NCBI GenBank assembly: GCA_037951105.1 | Contig: JBAMJV010009342.1 | Location: 17,501-81,500, forward strand | Direction: 5' to 3' | From: Echinarachnius parma | Taxonomy: Eukaryota; Echinodermata; Echinoidea; Clypeasteroida; Echinarachniidae | Length of the DNA stretch: 64,000 nt | Shown: in pieces, positions 45,890 through 58,260 of the stretch | Layout of the letters: the number at the start of each line of letters is the position of its first letter | Position numbering within the stretch: the first letter of the stretch is position 1 | Made by a program: the position numbers and the translations under genes | The notes under the pieces: generated by a model | What the model was told of the DNA's origin: nothing | Database searches by the model: none | Seen by the model: only the letters and a program-made list of their open reading frames with translations

Positions 45890-46345
45890 CTGTTTCATAA
45901 AACTTTTGTAATTGTTGTAAATGTCCAATTATTGTAACTAGTAGGCAGGGCTCCACACTTACCTTTTTCATCAGTGGCCCAGTCGAGCCAGTGAAATAAT
46001 TTCTTCCCCTTATCTGGTGGCCCGAAAGAAAAATTTACTGCCCGAAAATTGTATTTTATGAGTAAACTTTGTACTATTCAAAATATCACTCTTTCCTGAT
46101 CAAACCTGTGATTATAGATAAAGCATGACATAGAAGAAAACAAGATTTTTAAAATGTTGTCAATGTCAGGTTGAAAATCTGCTGGCCCGAAGTGCAATTT
46201 CACTGGCCCCGGACCAGTGGGCCAGTGTGAGTGTCGAGCCCTATAGTAGGTCAACAGCCAATCAACATGGATCATTGCCGCCACTGCCATGGTAGTTACA
46301 ATAATTGGACACTAGTTTACAACAATTGCAAAAGTGTTATGAAAT
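45890..46345. mobile_element. Family M MITE interrupted by a family A MITE
   Basis: CCAATTATTGTAACTAGTAG on the left and GTAGTTACAATAATTGGACA on the right are the M arms. A family A element lies between them. Confidence 0.8.
45946..46243 (+). mobile_element. hAT-like MITE, family A, nested
   Basis: CAGGGCTCCACACTTACC to GAGTGTCGAGCCCTA with TAGTAGG on both sides (45939-45945, 46244-46250). Inserted in a family M element. Confidence 0.88.
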
Positions 46346-46360
46346 GGTGACCTTGTAATG

Positions 46361-46565
46361 GCCCGGTCAGATATCAACGGATATTGGAAACGTATGCCCA
46401 ACGAATAGACAATTTGCGAAATTAAATTATCCTGTGATGAAAGTTGTCTCCATTGTACAAAACATAGAACAACGTACATCACCGGACAAGGAACGGACAA
46501 GAAACGTATAGAACGGATGGAAAATTTAGCTCTCCGTTTGCGCAATCCGTTGATATGTGACCGGG
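46361..46565. mobile_element. MITE family E copy 2
   Basis: GCCCGGTCAGATATCAACGG to CCGTTGATATGTGACCGGG. Nearly the reverse complement of 33313-33537. Confidence 0.9.
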
Positions 46566-46699
46566 ACATTAGGCAGACTTCTTTATGTGATGCAGGCTTT
46601 GCAATAATAATTATTGATAGATATATGGGAAATATTAATACAATACAAAAAATAGCTAAGTTGGGTTTCTACAAGGCTCCCAAATTTTAACATGATTAC

Positions 46700-46771
46700 C
46701 TCCAAAATGCAAAAAGCGAACTTGGCACCATTCTCTTTCTCACTGGCCAATGTGCACACATAGCTCTCCAT
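46700..46771 (-). CDS. Possible unassigned exon
   Basis: 24 codons, MESYVCTLASEKENGAKF then AFCILE, end at GAG|GTAATC and are followed by intron-like text. The acceptor side is poor in pyrimidines and an in-frame stop lies four codons upstream. The phase would fit exon 33107-33061, so it could be an upstream exon of the coiled-coil gene, but this is weak. Confidence 0.22.
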
Positions 46772-46779
46772 CCTCTCTT

Positions 46780-47450
46780 GTCAAAGCATATGTACACGTT
46801 AAAGGGACATTCCCTTTTTTGCAAGCCAAATTTTAAAAGTTGCGAGGTTATTGTCTTATCTGAAAGAAAATGTCATTTAATAGCATGCCTGAAAAAATCA
46901 GGGCTTGAAATCTCTTTTTCGTGGTTTTATAGACCTAAAACTAATAAACCGTCGTCCAATTTTAATTGTGCATTATATGTATATTCACCCAGTGAGGAAG
47001 TTCGTACACGGATTCCACGATGTACCACAACGCTATGCGTGACCCCTCCGTGACCCGCGCTAGCTACGTGACCCACGCACAAATAAGAATAGCATGACCG
47101 CACACTAGGCAAAATAACCAAACCTCGCTTAAACTGACTACATGTAATTACATATTCTTCATTTTTTAGATCTTTTTCTGTGACATACCTTTACAAATGT
47201 TGGCTTCACAATACCTTTACAAGAATAAGTACAATATAGTTGTAATATTATGCTAAATCAGTTAAACTCTTTTATTGACCAATATATAGTCTGATGGAGG
47301 GACGCATTCGTTTTTCAATCGTAGAATCCAAATTATAGGGCTGTTTGATCTGATTTTTTTTTGTGTGTTTCATTCATCCCCATTCTTCAACTGGAAACTG
47401 TTCAGACGTTTTGTAAAAGAGGTCCCTTTAAGCAGTTCAAATACAACGTC
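46780..47450. other. No supported gene
   Basis: No repeat or exon was recognised. Confidence 0.35.
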
Positions 47451-47454
47451 ATGG

Positions 47455-49335
47455 TATATTACTACTGGGCATTGAGTGAAGGAGTACACGTACATGTATG
47501 TTGGCATTTGATGGTGATGGGGTTGTTCGCGTAGGGGTTGATGATGATAACTAGAGCTAGAGTTCAAAACCTCAAATCAAGTGACAATGGGTGGAATTCA
47601 CAAAGCAGGTTTGTGTAAATCATGGTCTACATTTATGGACAGCCATTTGTAAACTGATGGAGAAAGAATGTAAACTCGTTACTTGTTAGCAATGTTGATG
47701 CACATTTACTAAAGGTACCAAATAAATGTTTGTCTTCTCAGATGGTGATATTTGCTGGTAAGCAAGCACTTACAGCCTTTTTATAGCAATTATAAATTGT
47801 TTTACTTGTCTACGAGCAGCACTCCAAGATTTTCGGCTAGTGTGTTTGAAATGTACATTTTAAATAACAATTAAAGTACAAAATATAACATTAGAAATTT
47901 CCATACAGCAACATCTTTCCACAAAAAAAAAAAACACAAATGGAAAATAACACACATGAAACCTCCTGAAAGGCCTATAGATACAGATGAAGCAGTATGA
48001 ATACAGGCGGTATCATAGTATATTGCTACTGGACAGTAGATCCCCGGGATATCTCTTGGTATCTGATGTTGATGAGATTGATGAGTGGACAGAGAGGGGG
48101 GTGGGGGTTGGTGGGGTGGAGGGAGGGGCAACTCAGACCAACAATGGACATTTTGTGTTCCACAATTAAATCTATGAATGGTACCCATGTAGTGAACTCT
48201 TCTATTGCTACTGGGGAAGTAGAGTAGAGGGGCATCTCTTGGTATTTGATGTTGATAGACTTGTTTTGAGAAGGGATAGATGAGTGAACAGGGGTGGGGC
48301 AACCAAAACCAATAAGGGACAGTTTTACAATACTATAATTCAGTGTGAAACATAACTTAAATTATGAATGGTACTCATACTAGTATGAATGGATACTCAT
48401 AATAGTGAAGTATATTCCATTGCTACTGGACAGTAGAGCCAAGGGATATCTCTTGGTATCCGATGTTGATTGACTTGTTTGTGTAGGGGTAGATGAGTGG
48501 ACAGAGGGGTGTGGGGGGGGGGGGGGGGCAACGAAAACAACAAGGGAATTTTTTTAGAAAACTATATTTCAGTGTGAAACATAACTTAAGCTATGTATGG
48601 ATACTCATACTAGTGAACTATTCCATTACAACTGGACAGTTAATGTCCACATCCCAGGGATATCTCTTGGTATCTGATGTTGATAGACTTGATTGGAAAA
48701 GGGATAAATGAGTGAACAGAGGGGTGGGGAGGAGGGGTAGGGGGACAACAAGATCAACAAGGGGAAACTTGTTACAAAACTATATTTCAGTGTGAAATAT
48801 AACTCAAATTATGAATGGTACTCGTACTAGTATGAATGGATACTCATACTAGTGAACTATTCCATTGCTACTGGACCGTAGATCCCAGGGATATCTCTTG
48901 GTATCTGATGTTGATAGGCTTGTTTGTGTAGGGATTGATGAGTGGACAGAGAGAGGGGGGATGGCTCAAGATTATTGAGGTTACACCAACCTACAAACCC
49001 AGAAATGCAATGGAAGTGTTGTTTTGTATTCCAGTGTGAATACAAACTTAAGCTATGAATTATACTTATACAAGTGAATAATAGAGTATCAGAATATGAC
49101 GTCACCAACAAGGGGAAATTTGTTACAAAACTATATTGCAGTGTGAAACATAACTCAAGCTATCAATGATACTCATACTAGTATGAATGGAACTATTCCA
49201 TTACAACTGGACATTTACTGTCCACATCCCCGGGATATCTCTTGGTATCTCATGTTGATAGACTTGTTTGTGTGGGGCTTGATGAGTGGACAGAGAGAGG
49301 GGGGGATGGCTCAAGATTATTAAGGTTACACCAAC
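47455..49335 (+). repeat. Tandem repeat of about 200-230 bp, six or seven units
   Basis: Units carry CCATTGCTACTGGACAGTAG, GGGATATCTCTTGGTATCTG, ATGTTGATAGACTTG, GATGAGTGGACAGAGAGGGG and a variable G-run. Clear units begin near 48020, 48203, 48418, 48622, 48862 and 49196; a diverged one is at 47455. A decayed family F MITE lies at 47589-47850. Confidence 0.92.
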
Positions 49336-49414
49336 AAACACAGCTGACATCTATTACTACAGGAGGGCAAGCGACCTACAAACGTTTGTCATAAATGTAT
49401 GTACATCCCAATCC

Positions 49415-49755
49415 ACACACGCACACACACACACACACATATACCCGTAAATCGTGTCAATCGAGGACCTAAATCCTTGTACTATGCAAACGTGGACACA
49501 CTAATATGTGTCACATTGATATTCTGCGTCCAACCGAGGACTATTGTGTATGTGTTTGACTTTCTGCGTCCAACCGTGGACGTACGGGGTGCACGTTAAT
49601 TTTTCCGGATTTTCGATGCGCGCGCATATGAATGGCATATGAATTAGCAATCCTTTGCACTAGTTAAGTAAACGAGGACGGTCCACGGTTGGAAATGTGT
49701 CCGTGGTTGGATAGTAGTGGCATATATTATGTCCTCGGTTGGGGGTGCTTACAGA

Positions 49756-49810
<55 letters not shown>

Positions 49811-49930
49811 GCACGCACACACCCACACACCCACAAACACGCACACATACACATACACACACACTCACAAACATACACACACACACCTACATATAGTCAC
49901 ACATAACCATGGACACGCATTAACAAGCAT
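49415..49930. repeat. (CA)n microsatellites flanking a short GC-rich segment
   Basis: CA runs at 49417-49440 and 49755-49885. The intervening 49450-49750 has several copies of TCCAACCG(A/T)GGAC in both orientations, perhaps a decayed foldback element. Confidence 0.85.
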
Positions 49931-50240
49931 ATACACATACACATCTATACAAGCACACACACTAAAAAAACACAAAAATTAGTAAAATAGACATGAACTC
50001 ACTAATAAATTATAGTCCCATACAATTATGCACATACACTTGCAACTTGTAACAGAGAGAGACTCATAAAAACCACACACAGGAAAATACACCTCAACGC
50101 AATCCCACACAAACAAATTTACTGGCACTTCTGCTGAAGATTATCGTGCTCACACCGACAAACATAGGTATGATCAGATCGCTCTTAAATCCATGGTGTG
50201 ATATATTGCCTTTAAGACTAGGATAAAGACTATTGCTATA

Positions 50241-50435
50241 CTGTAAACATTGTTTTTTTTTCGAGCGACACAAAAACACATTCGAGGCTTTTTAATTTCG
50301 CGGCCAAGCAAGTATTCACACGAATTGCAATAATTATCATGCATTTATATTCGTGGATTTTAATATTTGCGGACCCCGACTTCAGCGCGAAACCCGTGAA
50401 AAATTAATGCACCGTGAACATTACCACGTTTATAG
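50241..50435. mobile_element. MITE family C
   Basis: CTGTAAACATTG to CCACGTTTATAG, flanked by TA. Opposite orientation to 4790-4997. Confidence 0.82.
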
Positions 50436-50439
50436 TATT

Positions 50440-50870
50440 ACCCTAAAATGGAAGGCAAAAGACTCTTTACCAATGGCATATACAACTTACCATCCTAACT
50501 AGTTTTCAGTAATTAACTCATATTTGTAAACTCTACCTAGGGCTTGTCACTAAATTATTTATAGTGGCATGGTTTGGTCAGTAACATTAAAGCACACATG
50601 CACGTGATATTATACACACAATACATTTTTTCCTTTTACCCAAAGGACAACTGCATGTACAGTACAGTAACCCATACATACAAACATTTCCAACACAATT
50701 TCCAACACAGCTTTCATATCCCAGGCATAAAAGCATGTTAATCTAGGATGTCTGATCTTGACAATAATGAGGTCTGAAACTGTCAAACCCGATTGCCCGA
50801 TGTGCACATGATCTACCTTAGATTGTAACATGTTACTTACATAGATCATGTTTGTAAGCCTGTTGCATAC
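50440..50870. other. No supported gene
   Basis: A 98-codon minus frame at 50610-50906 has no recognisable domain or splice context. Confidence 0.35.
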
Positions 50871-50877
50871 TAGACTA

Positions 50878-51010
50878 TGCAATTCCCACAGAGTTATGGA
50901 GCCCACCAGGTTCCTGTAGGCAATGGGTTAACCTGTTCCCTTTGAGATTCTGAAATCTACATAGACTTTGTACACAGCCCACCCGGTTCCCGTAGCCAAA
51001 GGGTTAAGGG
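50878..51010 (+). repeat. About 80 bp tandem unit, also present at 57330-57490
   Basis: CCCACCAGGTTCCTGTAGGC, AATGGGTTAACCTGTTCCCT and GATTCTGAAATCTACATAGA recur in slightly changed form here and 6.4 kb away. Confidence 0.7.
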
Positions 51011-51084
51011 GCGACTTGGAAATTATTCCTATATAATGCCGATTCTGTAATCTCATGTATGTTTGTTTTGGGGAAGGCATTGGG

Positions 51085-51165
51085 CAGTTTAAAGTGCCCA
51101 GAGATGATTATCAATCATATTAGGCGCTATATAAATTGAGAATATTATTATATTATTATTAAAAA
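51085..51165 (+). mobile_element. SINE 3' tail fragment
   Basis: CCCAGAGATGATTATCAATC, ATATTAGGCGCTATATAAAT and an ATT-rich end match the tails of the SINEs in the first 3 kb. Confidence 0.65.
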
Positions 51166-51391
51166 CGCTTGATATGTGGAAATGGGTTGGTCATTATCTT
51201 TCCCCTGACCAGAATTTCCAATCTTTACTCATATTTACATCATGATGATACTCTTAAATCTGCTCGTATTGGTCTTGGCAACATATTACCAGTTTCAATG
51301 CTCAAATGTATGATAAGGGTCACTTTCTTTTCTCTGACAAACATTTCTCTACAGAATCCCTCAAATATCATATGGCCCTCATTGTCTTATA

Positions 51392-51657
51392 TGTGACCGG
51401 CTATAGCAAAACCCCGGCACTTGTCGGTAAAAATCAAAATGTAGATTTTCACACTGGGACCCAAAGGCCTCCTCACAAGCTTTCATTTGACGCTTTGTTC
51501 TAAAATAATTGGTCAATAATTGCATGGTGAAGATATGGTTGTTTCAATGTTACAATCATAAATCTTTTGCACACATTATGTGAACTTAAAATGCCCATTT
51601 CTCCAAAACATGAATTACCGACAAGTGCCAGGTTTTGCTATATAATAGTCGGTCACA
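51392..51657. mobile_element. MITE family B with TA target duplication
   Basis: TGTGACCGGCTATAGCAAAA to TATAGTCGGTCACA with TA flanks. Confidence 0.88.
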
Positions 51658-51659
51658 TA

Positions 51660-52255
51660 TGATTAACATTAACAGCTTCATAAATTAGTTTTCCATAATT
51701 ATAATGTATATAGCGAACACATATGTGGGAAGCATCCTCTCATTACAAGACCAACACCTACATAACATTTACTCTAGATAATCATAATGATGCTAATGAA
51801 TTGTAAGTTTCGCACCTGATCCCAATGATTCGTTTTTATAGTAAGAAGCATTATTATTCAGGTGCACCCAGTAGTATATCTAAGGTCAGTTTAAAGGGAT
51901 ATTACAGTTTTACTTTGGAGGGTACTTCAATGATTAATATTTGAACAAAAATATTTGAAAAAACATATAAAAGCAAATAAACTTATTTAATCAAATCACT
52001 TCAGAAAAAGTGGCATAGCTATGGTGTGTCTCATGGCCCCCCCCCCCCCCCCCCCAATAATTAAAAAAATAAAGATTTAGATAGAGAGCCCCCCAAACAC
52101 TGGACTAAAACATTTGAATAAAATGTGGGTCTCACACGATAATGTGACAATAAACGTCAGAGCAACTAGAGAATAACATGTAATTGGTGATGGTACATAT
52201 TACATGGCGGGCTAGAGAGTGTAGAAGTATGGACATGCAGTGATTCCTACTTACT
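51660..52255. other. No supported gene
   Basis: AT-rich with a poly-C run at 52037-52055. Confidence 0.4.
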
Positions 52256-52265
52256 ATACATTATA

Positions 52266-52523
52266 CAGGGCTCAACATTAGCACTTGCCCGCTTGCCTGG
52301 GGCAAGTCAAAATTGGTGTCGGGCAAGTCAAATTTCATAAATTGTCTTGTTTGCTTGCCCGATCGGGCAACTAAGAGAGAACGATGTACTTTCATACACA
52401 TAAATCTCATCTAGAAGTAAGAGGGCAAGTTAGTTTTATAGTGGGGCAAGTAAAATGTCATAATTTATTATTTTACTTGCCCGAACGGGCCAGTACAGAA
52501 AAAAAAGTTAGTGTGGAGGCTTG
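52266..52523 (+). mobile_element. hAT-like MITE, family A, GCAAGTAAA subtype
   Basis: CAGGGCTCAACATTAGCACT to AGTGTGGAGGCTTG with CATTATA on both sides (52259-52265, 52524-52530). The interior has GCTTGCCCGATCGGGCAACT. Confidence 0.88.
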
Positions 52524-53274
52524 CATTATAGGAAGCAGACAGCTGCTGTAATTTGTCTTTGAGCTGCAAATTGTTGCTGGGTTAATGGGGGGGGGGGGGG
52601 GGGTAAACTAATACTTCATCTAGTTTTGTGCTAGTATAACATGACATTAGCTGTAATGACTTCTTGCTACTATGCTAGCCTTTGTACAAGGCTTTGTGGC
52701 TGGTAATACTTCATCTCGTGTTGAGCTTACTGCATAGAACATGGCATTAGGGCAATTCCGTATGAGAGAAGGCAAAAACACCACATCTCAAAGTTGAGCA
52801 ATCTTCCCTAAATCAAACTGTTATCAATAGAGGAAAACTTGAATTTTAGGAAACTGAAAACCGTTTGTATATAGCTCGATTGGTTTTTCAAATATTTCTG
52901 CTTGAATTGAACAGAAATTTATGACCTTTTATTCATAAATCAGCTTCATTTTGTGAAAATAAAGTGAATCTTTTAATTCAATGACTGTTTCTGCTCATTT
53001 TCTCATATTTTCCATACGATGTTGTAACAATCACAAATTGTAAAGCATGGGCAGTAACTTCATTGCATATTTTTTTGAGAAATTTTAAAAATCTATGCAC
53101 ATTTGATCGTAATTCCGTTACGATAAAACGTTTTAAGTTTTTCTCAATATCTTATTACTTGTTCTTTAGTCATATCATTGTGAATTCTCTTCCTTCACCA
53201 TAGTCCTAAGAACTTCCAACATAATTTTCTGAAATAATGTCACTACTTTTTCCAAAAATGGCGTAACAGTATTA

Positions 53275-53300
53275 GTAATTCCGTTACGTAACGGAATTAC
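53275..53300. repeat. Perfect 26 bp palindrome
   Basis: GTAATTCCGTTAC followed directly by its exact reverse complement with no loop. It is two head-to-head copies of the element's motif and a plausible dimeric binding site. Confidence 0.95.
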
Positions 53301-55302
53301 ATGCACATGGTTTGTAAGGTATTGAATGATATTGCTGAAAATAACATTTTTTCTTGTTCTGAATGTAGAAATACCCTTTAAATAGCATGAACTGTAGCCC
53401 TGTAGACAATAAGTCATTATACATACATGTACTGTACAATGTTACTTTATGTGACTCATTACCTCGCATGCTTCATATTGCATCAATGGTGATTTAACTA
53501 AATTGATACACGATAGATAATTTCTCTAATTTCTCCATGAACATAATAGAGATGATAATGTTCTATCATTAAATTAGTTTCCAGCAAGACCCACTTGACT
53601 GAAATTATGAAGATGCAGCAGATTCATGTTTGTACTTTAGAAAGGGAAAAACGAAAACAATAACAAAAATTTAAAAATATACAGTAATTAGTATGACACT
53701 GGTTCTACATTTATTTTCTCACATTAATTTACATTGATGTATTTTAAGATATAAATCATACCTTCAACTTTCAAGGAGATTTAATATTAATAATTTTGTA
53801 TGTAGATTTGAATATCATTGATCAGTTAAGGGCTCATAACTCACCATTAATTATGTAAATTTATATTAAACTGAAGCATATATAATCAAACATAAATACA
53901 GAATAGGCTTCAAGATATTCAAAACTACATAATACAGGCTAAGATATGTTTTATTCATTATCATAAAGTCAGAATTCATTGAGTGTTCAGTGTGCTTCTG
54001 TATGCAGATCAAAGAAGATGTACAAAGTATTTGCATTTTCAAATGGGAATTCCTAAAGGTGTCTTTCATTTTTTGCAATTCGATTTTTATATTTTATATA
54101 ATATGCTAACTTTTTGTATTTGGATCATACATGTTTATATCCGTACATGTATTTCATGAAATGAATGAAAACGCATTCTAAATTGATTTGAGAGTAAATT
54201 AAGATCACTTTAGGATGAATTTTTTAAATGAATAATTTTAGAATATAACAAGAGTTTATATAACAAATCTTGATTTGTTTGTAATTCTGTTACGCACACA
54301 CATAAATTCAGGATTTGTTCTGGTCCTTATGTAAGAGTTTAACAATGCATACATTGTTTAACAATGCATACAAATTAACAATGCATACAAATTCTTTACT
54401 ATAGACTGTACGCAGAAAAATGTAACCAAGAAATTGCATTTTCATGGGTGGATTCATGGGTGGATTTCACAGGCGTAATTCCGTTACAGTGACATTCGTT
54501 TGTCTTAAGGTAATTTCAGAGGTTAAAATAGATCATTTCTGGAAAAAAGATGTACCAAATTCAAGTTTGTAACTTGAATGATAAGTTTTTATTACCAATG
54601 AAGAATTTTTTGTGGTAGCTTTTGCAGAAAATCATTACAAAGTTAGTGTTGAATAAAAGACCCCTTTCCGTTATGATTGTATTTTGGTCTCCTGACGCTA
54701 CAGTGTTATAGATTTGTACCTCTAGTACCCCTGCCAGTTATTAAAGTTGTAAAAACTGTGGAAGTGAAAGGAATTTTAAATATGATTAAGAAAACAGAGC
54801 TAAAAATCACTTATATATCATTCTGTAACAGTGGAATTGCCCATTCACAATGCATTTCCATTCACACAGATTTCCAATATTCAGGAAGTTTACGAGGCTT
54901 TATAGCATTGAAAGTTGAATTATTTGACCTGTTTGTGATTTTAAATTGTTTAAATGTTTCTTGATATTGATGATGTGCAGTTCTTTAAGCATGTCACATA
55001 ATGTAGGTACTTTTTTTTTTTTTTTACTTTGGGTTTTTTCACAATTTAACCATTTTTCTTGAAGTAAAGGAAAAATTCAAAAATGTTGCTATTTTTTACT
55101 TCAAATATGGTTATTATTGTCAAATTATTGATTTTTGAAAAGTATTGAAGCTAAAATGTGAATTTTTTGTTGTTCATGTACCGATTTGTGGAAAAGTTGA
55201 TCCCACTGCTTAAGTTGTGTAATTCCGTTACACACTTTAGTGGACATAGTTTCTAGGATTTTTCTTTCATTTAATTGATGCAATCCTTTTTAATTTCTTG
55301 CC

Positions 55303-55397
55303 TGAAAATAAAGCTGAAAATAAAGCTGAAAATAAAGCTGAAAATAAAGCTGAAAATAAAGCTGAAAATAAAGCTGAAAATAAACCGAAATAAAGCT
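55303..55397 (+). repeat. 12 bp minisatellite inside the 3.3 kb insertion
   Basis: TGAAAATAAAGC repeated about seven times with the last copies altered. On the minus strand it gives a chance (LFSA)n frame. Confidence 0.95.
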
Positions 55398-56572
55398 GGA
55401 GTTTAGCAATATTTTTTTTAAATTTCACTCTTATTTGTATTTTGGCCATATTTTCATTTATTTTACACATAACAAGTTCAAAAATTGCTTTACAGATATG
55501 TCAAATTATGGTTTATATTCAAGTGCTAGATAGCCTTGATGTTTGCATTAGCATGTAAGAAAAGTTGAGTGCAAAATAATTGAGTTTTCCTTGTAACTTT
55601 CAGAGATGTAATTCCGTTACAAATTTGTGTAATTCCGTTACAGTGGTCTTTTAAAAAAAAGTGAATTTGTGAACTTATTATTGTGTTGTTTATGCACGTA
55701 CTTGTTCCAAAATGAAGTTGACATTATCAAGATACAAAAAATACATAAAATCAGTTTCAAAGTGTCTTATATTTCAGAGAAACTCAACGCAAACTTGTAG
55801 CAAAAAAAAAACTCCATTCTCCGGTAATTCCGTTACGGTCACACATATTGGTCTAGTGTGCAACAACACATGGAAGATATAAAACCATTTCCCTATCATG
55901 TTGTAGCCTGGTTACCCGTACAACTTATATAAGTATCAAAATTTACTTAAGTCATGAGAATATTGCGCAGGGAATGAAATAATGAGCAAAAAACGTCTCT
56001 GAATGTAATTCCGTTATGGTGGAATTGCCCATTAGTTTTAATGTCTTATTGCTACAGTGCTAGCTGTCTGAAAAAAGGCTTTGCAGCTGGTGATATCTAT
56101 AGAGACAAACAACAATCGAAGAGTCACAAGGATTTAAATTACTTCATCTACTGTGGTGCTAGTATAACATGACATTAGCTGTAATGACTTCTCGCTACTA
56201 CGCTGGCCTTCGGACAAGGCTCTGTGACCGGTGTACTTTGTCAAGTTTGATGCTAGTATGACATGATGTTAGCCCTTACAGCTTCTTGCTCGGGTTCTAG
56301 GCTGTACTGTCTATCACATTAATAATGACCAAGAAAAGAAAAAAAAACACTAATTGATAGAGTCTCAAGGACTTGAAACAAGGTGCTGTTACGGTTTCCC
56401 TGCTACAATGCTAGACTTTGGGTAAGGCTTTGCAGCTGACGTAAGATGGTTCGATGGTGTGTTCTAGGCACTGCTGGCAATGTGTGAAAACAATTTTTAG
56501 TAGCCGCCAGGCAAGCAAGCCAGCGCTGATTTTGAGCACTGCATAAAGGTTTGTTTAGAGGCTAGCACTACC

Positions 56573-57190
56573 TTGCCTTAATGAGTTGGCAACTCCTACC
56601 CTCGACTGTCCCCATTTGTTGCTTTCTTGATTTTGGATAAAACTGTAACTATGCAAACGCAAAAAGGATAAGCCAGCTTTTCAAATCAGATGGCAAGTTA
56701 GAACAATTATTTTCTCAAAATTGTGAAAAGATCAAGTCCTTGTTAAAAGACTATAACTACCATGACCTAATGAGTAGGCAGCTCCAACCCTTGACTGCCC
56801 CCGTTTGTCGTCTTCTGCTATTTGATCAGTACAAATCTAACATAAATATCATGCAGATTGGCAAAACAAATGACAAGTTAGAACTTCTCTTTTCTTACAA
56901 TTGCTTTGCGAATAGATCACATCCTTGTAAAAAGACTATCACTATACCATGGCTTAATGAGTTGGCAGCTCCTACCCTCGACTGCCCCCATTTGTTGCTT
57001 TCTTGATTTTGGATAATACTGTAACTATGCAAACGCAAAAAGGATAAGCCAGCTTTTCAAAACAGATGCCAAGTTAGAACTTCTATTTTCTCAAAAATGT
57101 GAAAAGATCAAGTCCTTGTTAAAAGACTATCACTACCATGGCTTAATGAGTTGGCAGCTCCTACCCTTGACTGCCCCCATTTGTTGATGA
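56573..57190 (+). repeat. Tandem repeat of about 185 bp, 3.4 units
   Basis: CTTAATGAGTTGGCA...CTCCTACCCTCGACTG with AAGATCAAGTCCTTGTTAAA and AACGCAAAAAGGATAAGCCA at about 56577, 56760, 56950 and 57140. Confidence 0.92.
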
Positions 57191-57329
57191 GGATGGCTAT
57201 GGAGTTACTGGGGTCGGCTTACACCCCCAGACAACACTAACGATCGAAGGCCTGTAGCATGAGATCATCTCATGATGGTATACTCCCTCTACCACTATTA
57301 ACCCCTATATACTTTCAAATGCGTAACTC

Positions 57330-57490
57330 CTGTACACGGTTTCCTACTCGATTTTTCAATCCCCATAGAGTTAACAGAGGGTCAACCGGGTTTCAGTAGG
57401 CAATGGGCTAACCTTTTCCCTACTAGATTGTACAATCCTCATCGGGTTCATACAGGGCTCACCATGTTCCCATAAGCAATGGGGTGACTT
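57330..57490 (+). repeat. Two units of the 50878-51010 repeat
   Basis: GTAGGCAATGGGCTAACC and CATAAGCAATGGGGTGAC follow GGGTCAACCGGGTTTC and GGGCTCACCATGTTCC. Confidence 0.65.
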
Positions 57491-57494
57491 TTAC

Positions 57495-58250
57495 TGTGTT
57501 GAGAGTGGACATCTAAGGCTAGGTGCAAATAAATGCACTAAAGCCCTTTTTTTTTACTGGTCACAGTTCTAAATAGTCTTCACAATTCACATATTGCAAA
57601 CAAAATACAAATATGTACACCTTTTACCTGCCAGCATAGCAAGCTTATGTTACATTAAGAGTGTAGTTTGTAATTTTGGGAGATGCAATCATCTTGCATG
57701 CACTGAAGGTCGAACTACATACTATCCCTTCATATTGCACACACTGCTGTGCCTACAACACACGATCCCTTTCCTAAGGGAGCAACCTGTGCACAAACTT
57801 TGCACTCGTTGAACAGAATTTACCAATGTGCATTATTAACACTCACAAGAATATAACTTGTATTTTTGCAAACAACACAACAATCAAAGCAGGCATTGGT
57901 AATCAGGATCTGATGCTGATGTGAACACACTCATAGGTATATAACCAATCTAAAAGGACTCGTTTCAATTATTGACATATATTAAAAGTGAGAAATGGTT
58001 AATTATTACAAAGTGTTAGGCCCATACCATCCTTTCCCGCACTAGGTTCCTAATTAATCATTTATAGCATACTTTACAATTTTCTGAGATACCATGTATT
58101 AACTTTAACTTTAAGGACTTCAAATGATCACGGAGGTAACAGATTAAGTATTCCTAGATCTAATCCTATCATTTCCCCTTCACCTACGTGCAAATACACA
58201 CAGTAATTGCTGCAACGTGCTAGCTCAACAGCTTTGAGACATGCAGTCCA
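57495..58250. other. No supported gene
   Basis: AT-rich. GCTCCCTTAGGAAAGGGATC-type inverted text at about 57765-57785 is short. Nothing else. Confidence 0.35.
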
Positions 58251-58260
58251 GGGTCACATC

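Larger units (their letters stand above)
52750..56030. mobile_element. 3281 bp DNA-transposon-like insertion with AATTCCGTTAC repeats
   Basis: The ends GGGCAATTCC and GGAATTGCCC are inverted, and ATTA lies on both sides (52746-52749, 56031-56034). The uninterrupted repeat unit (GACATTAGCTGTAATG) has a single ATTA, so the insertion and its 4 bp duplication are visible directly. AATTCCGTTAC occurs eight times exactly (53111, 53277, 53288 reversed, 54477, 55221, 55611, 55632, 55826), with near copies at 54282 and 56007. A second copy of the right end (GTGGAATTGCCCATT) lies at about 54832-54846. No transposase was found; the longest frame (54677-54964, 95 codons) is unrecognised. The superfamily is unclear. 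Confidence 0.85.
52605..56450 (+). repeat. Tandem repeat of about 100-140 bp, split by a 3.3 kb insertion
   Basis: Units with ATACTTCATCTAG, TAACATGACATTAGCTGTAA, TGACTTCTTGCTACTATGCT and GGCTTTGTGGCTGG lie at 52608-52749 and continue at 56031-56300, with a weaker copy to about 56450. Confidence 0.85.

Noticed and set aside
49660-49982. Cys/Val- and His/Thr-rich frames
   Set aside because: They are translations of a (CA)n microsatellite.
55267-55470. Protein with (LFSA)n repeats
   Set aside because: It is a 12 bp minisatellite read in one frame, with no flanking coding sequence.
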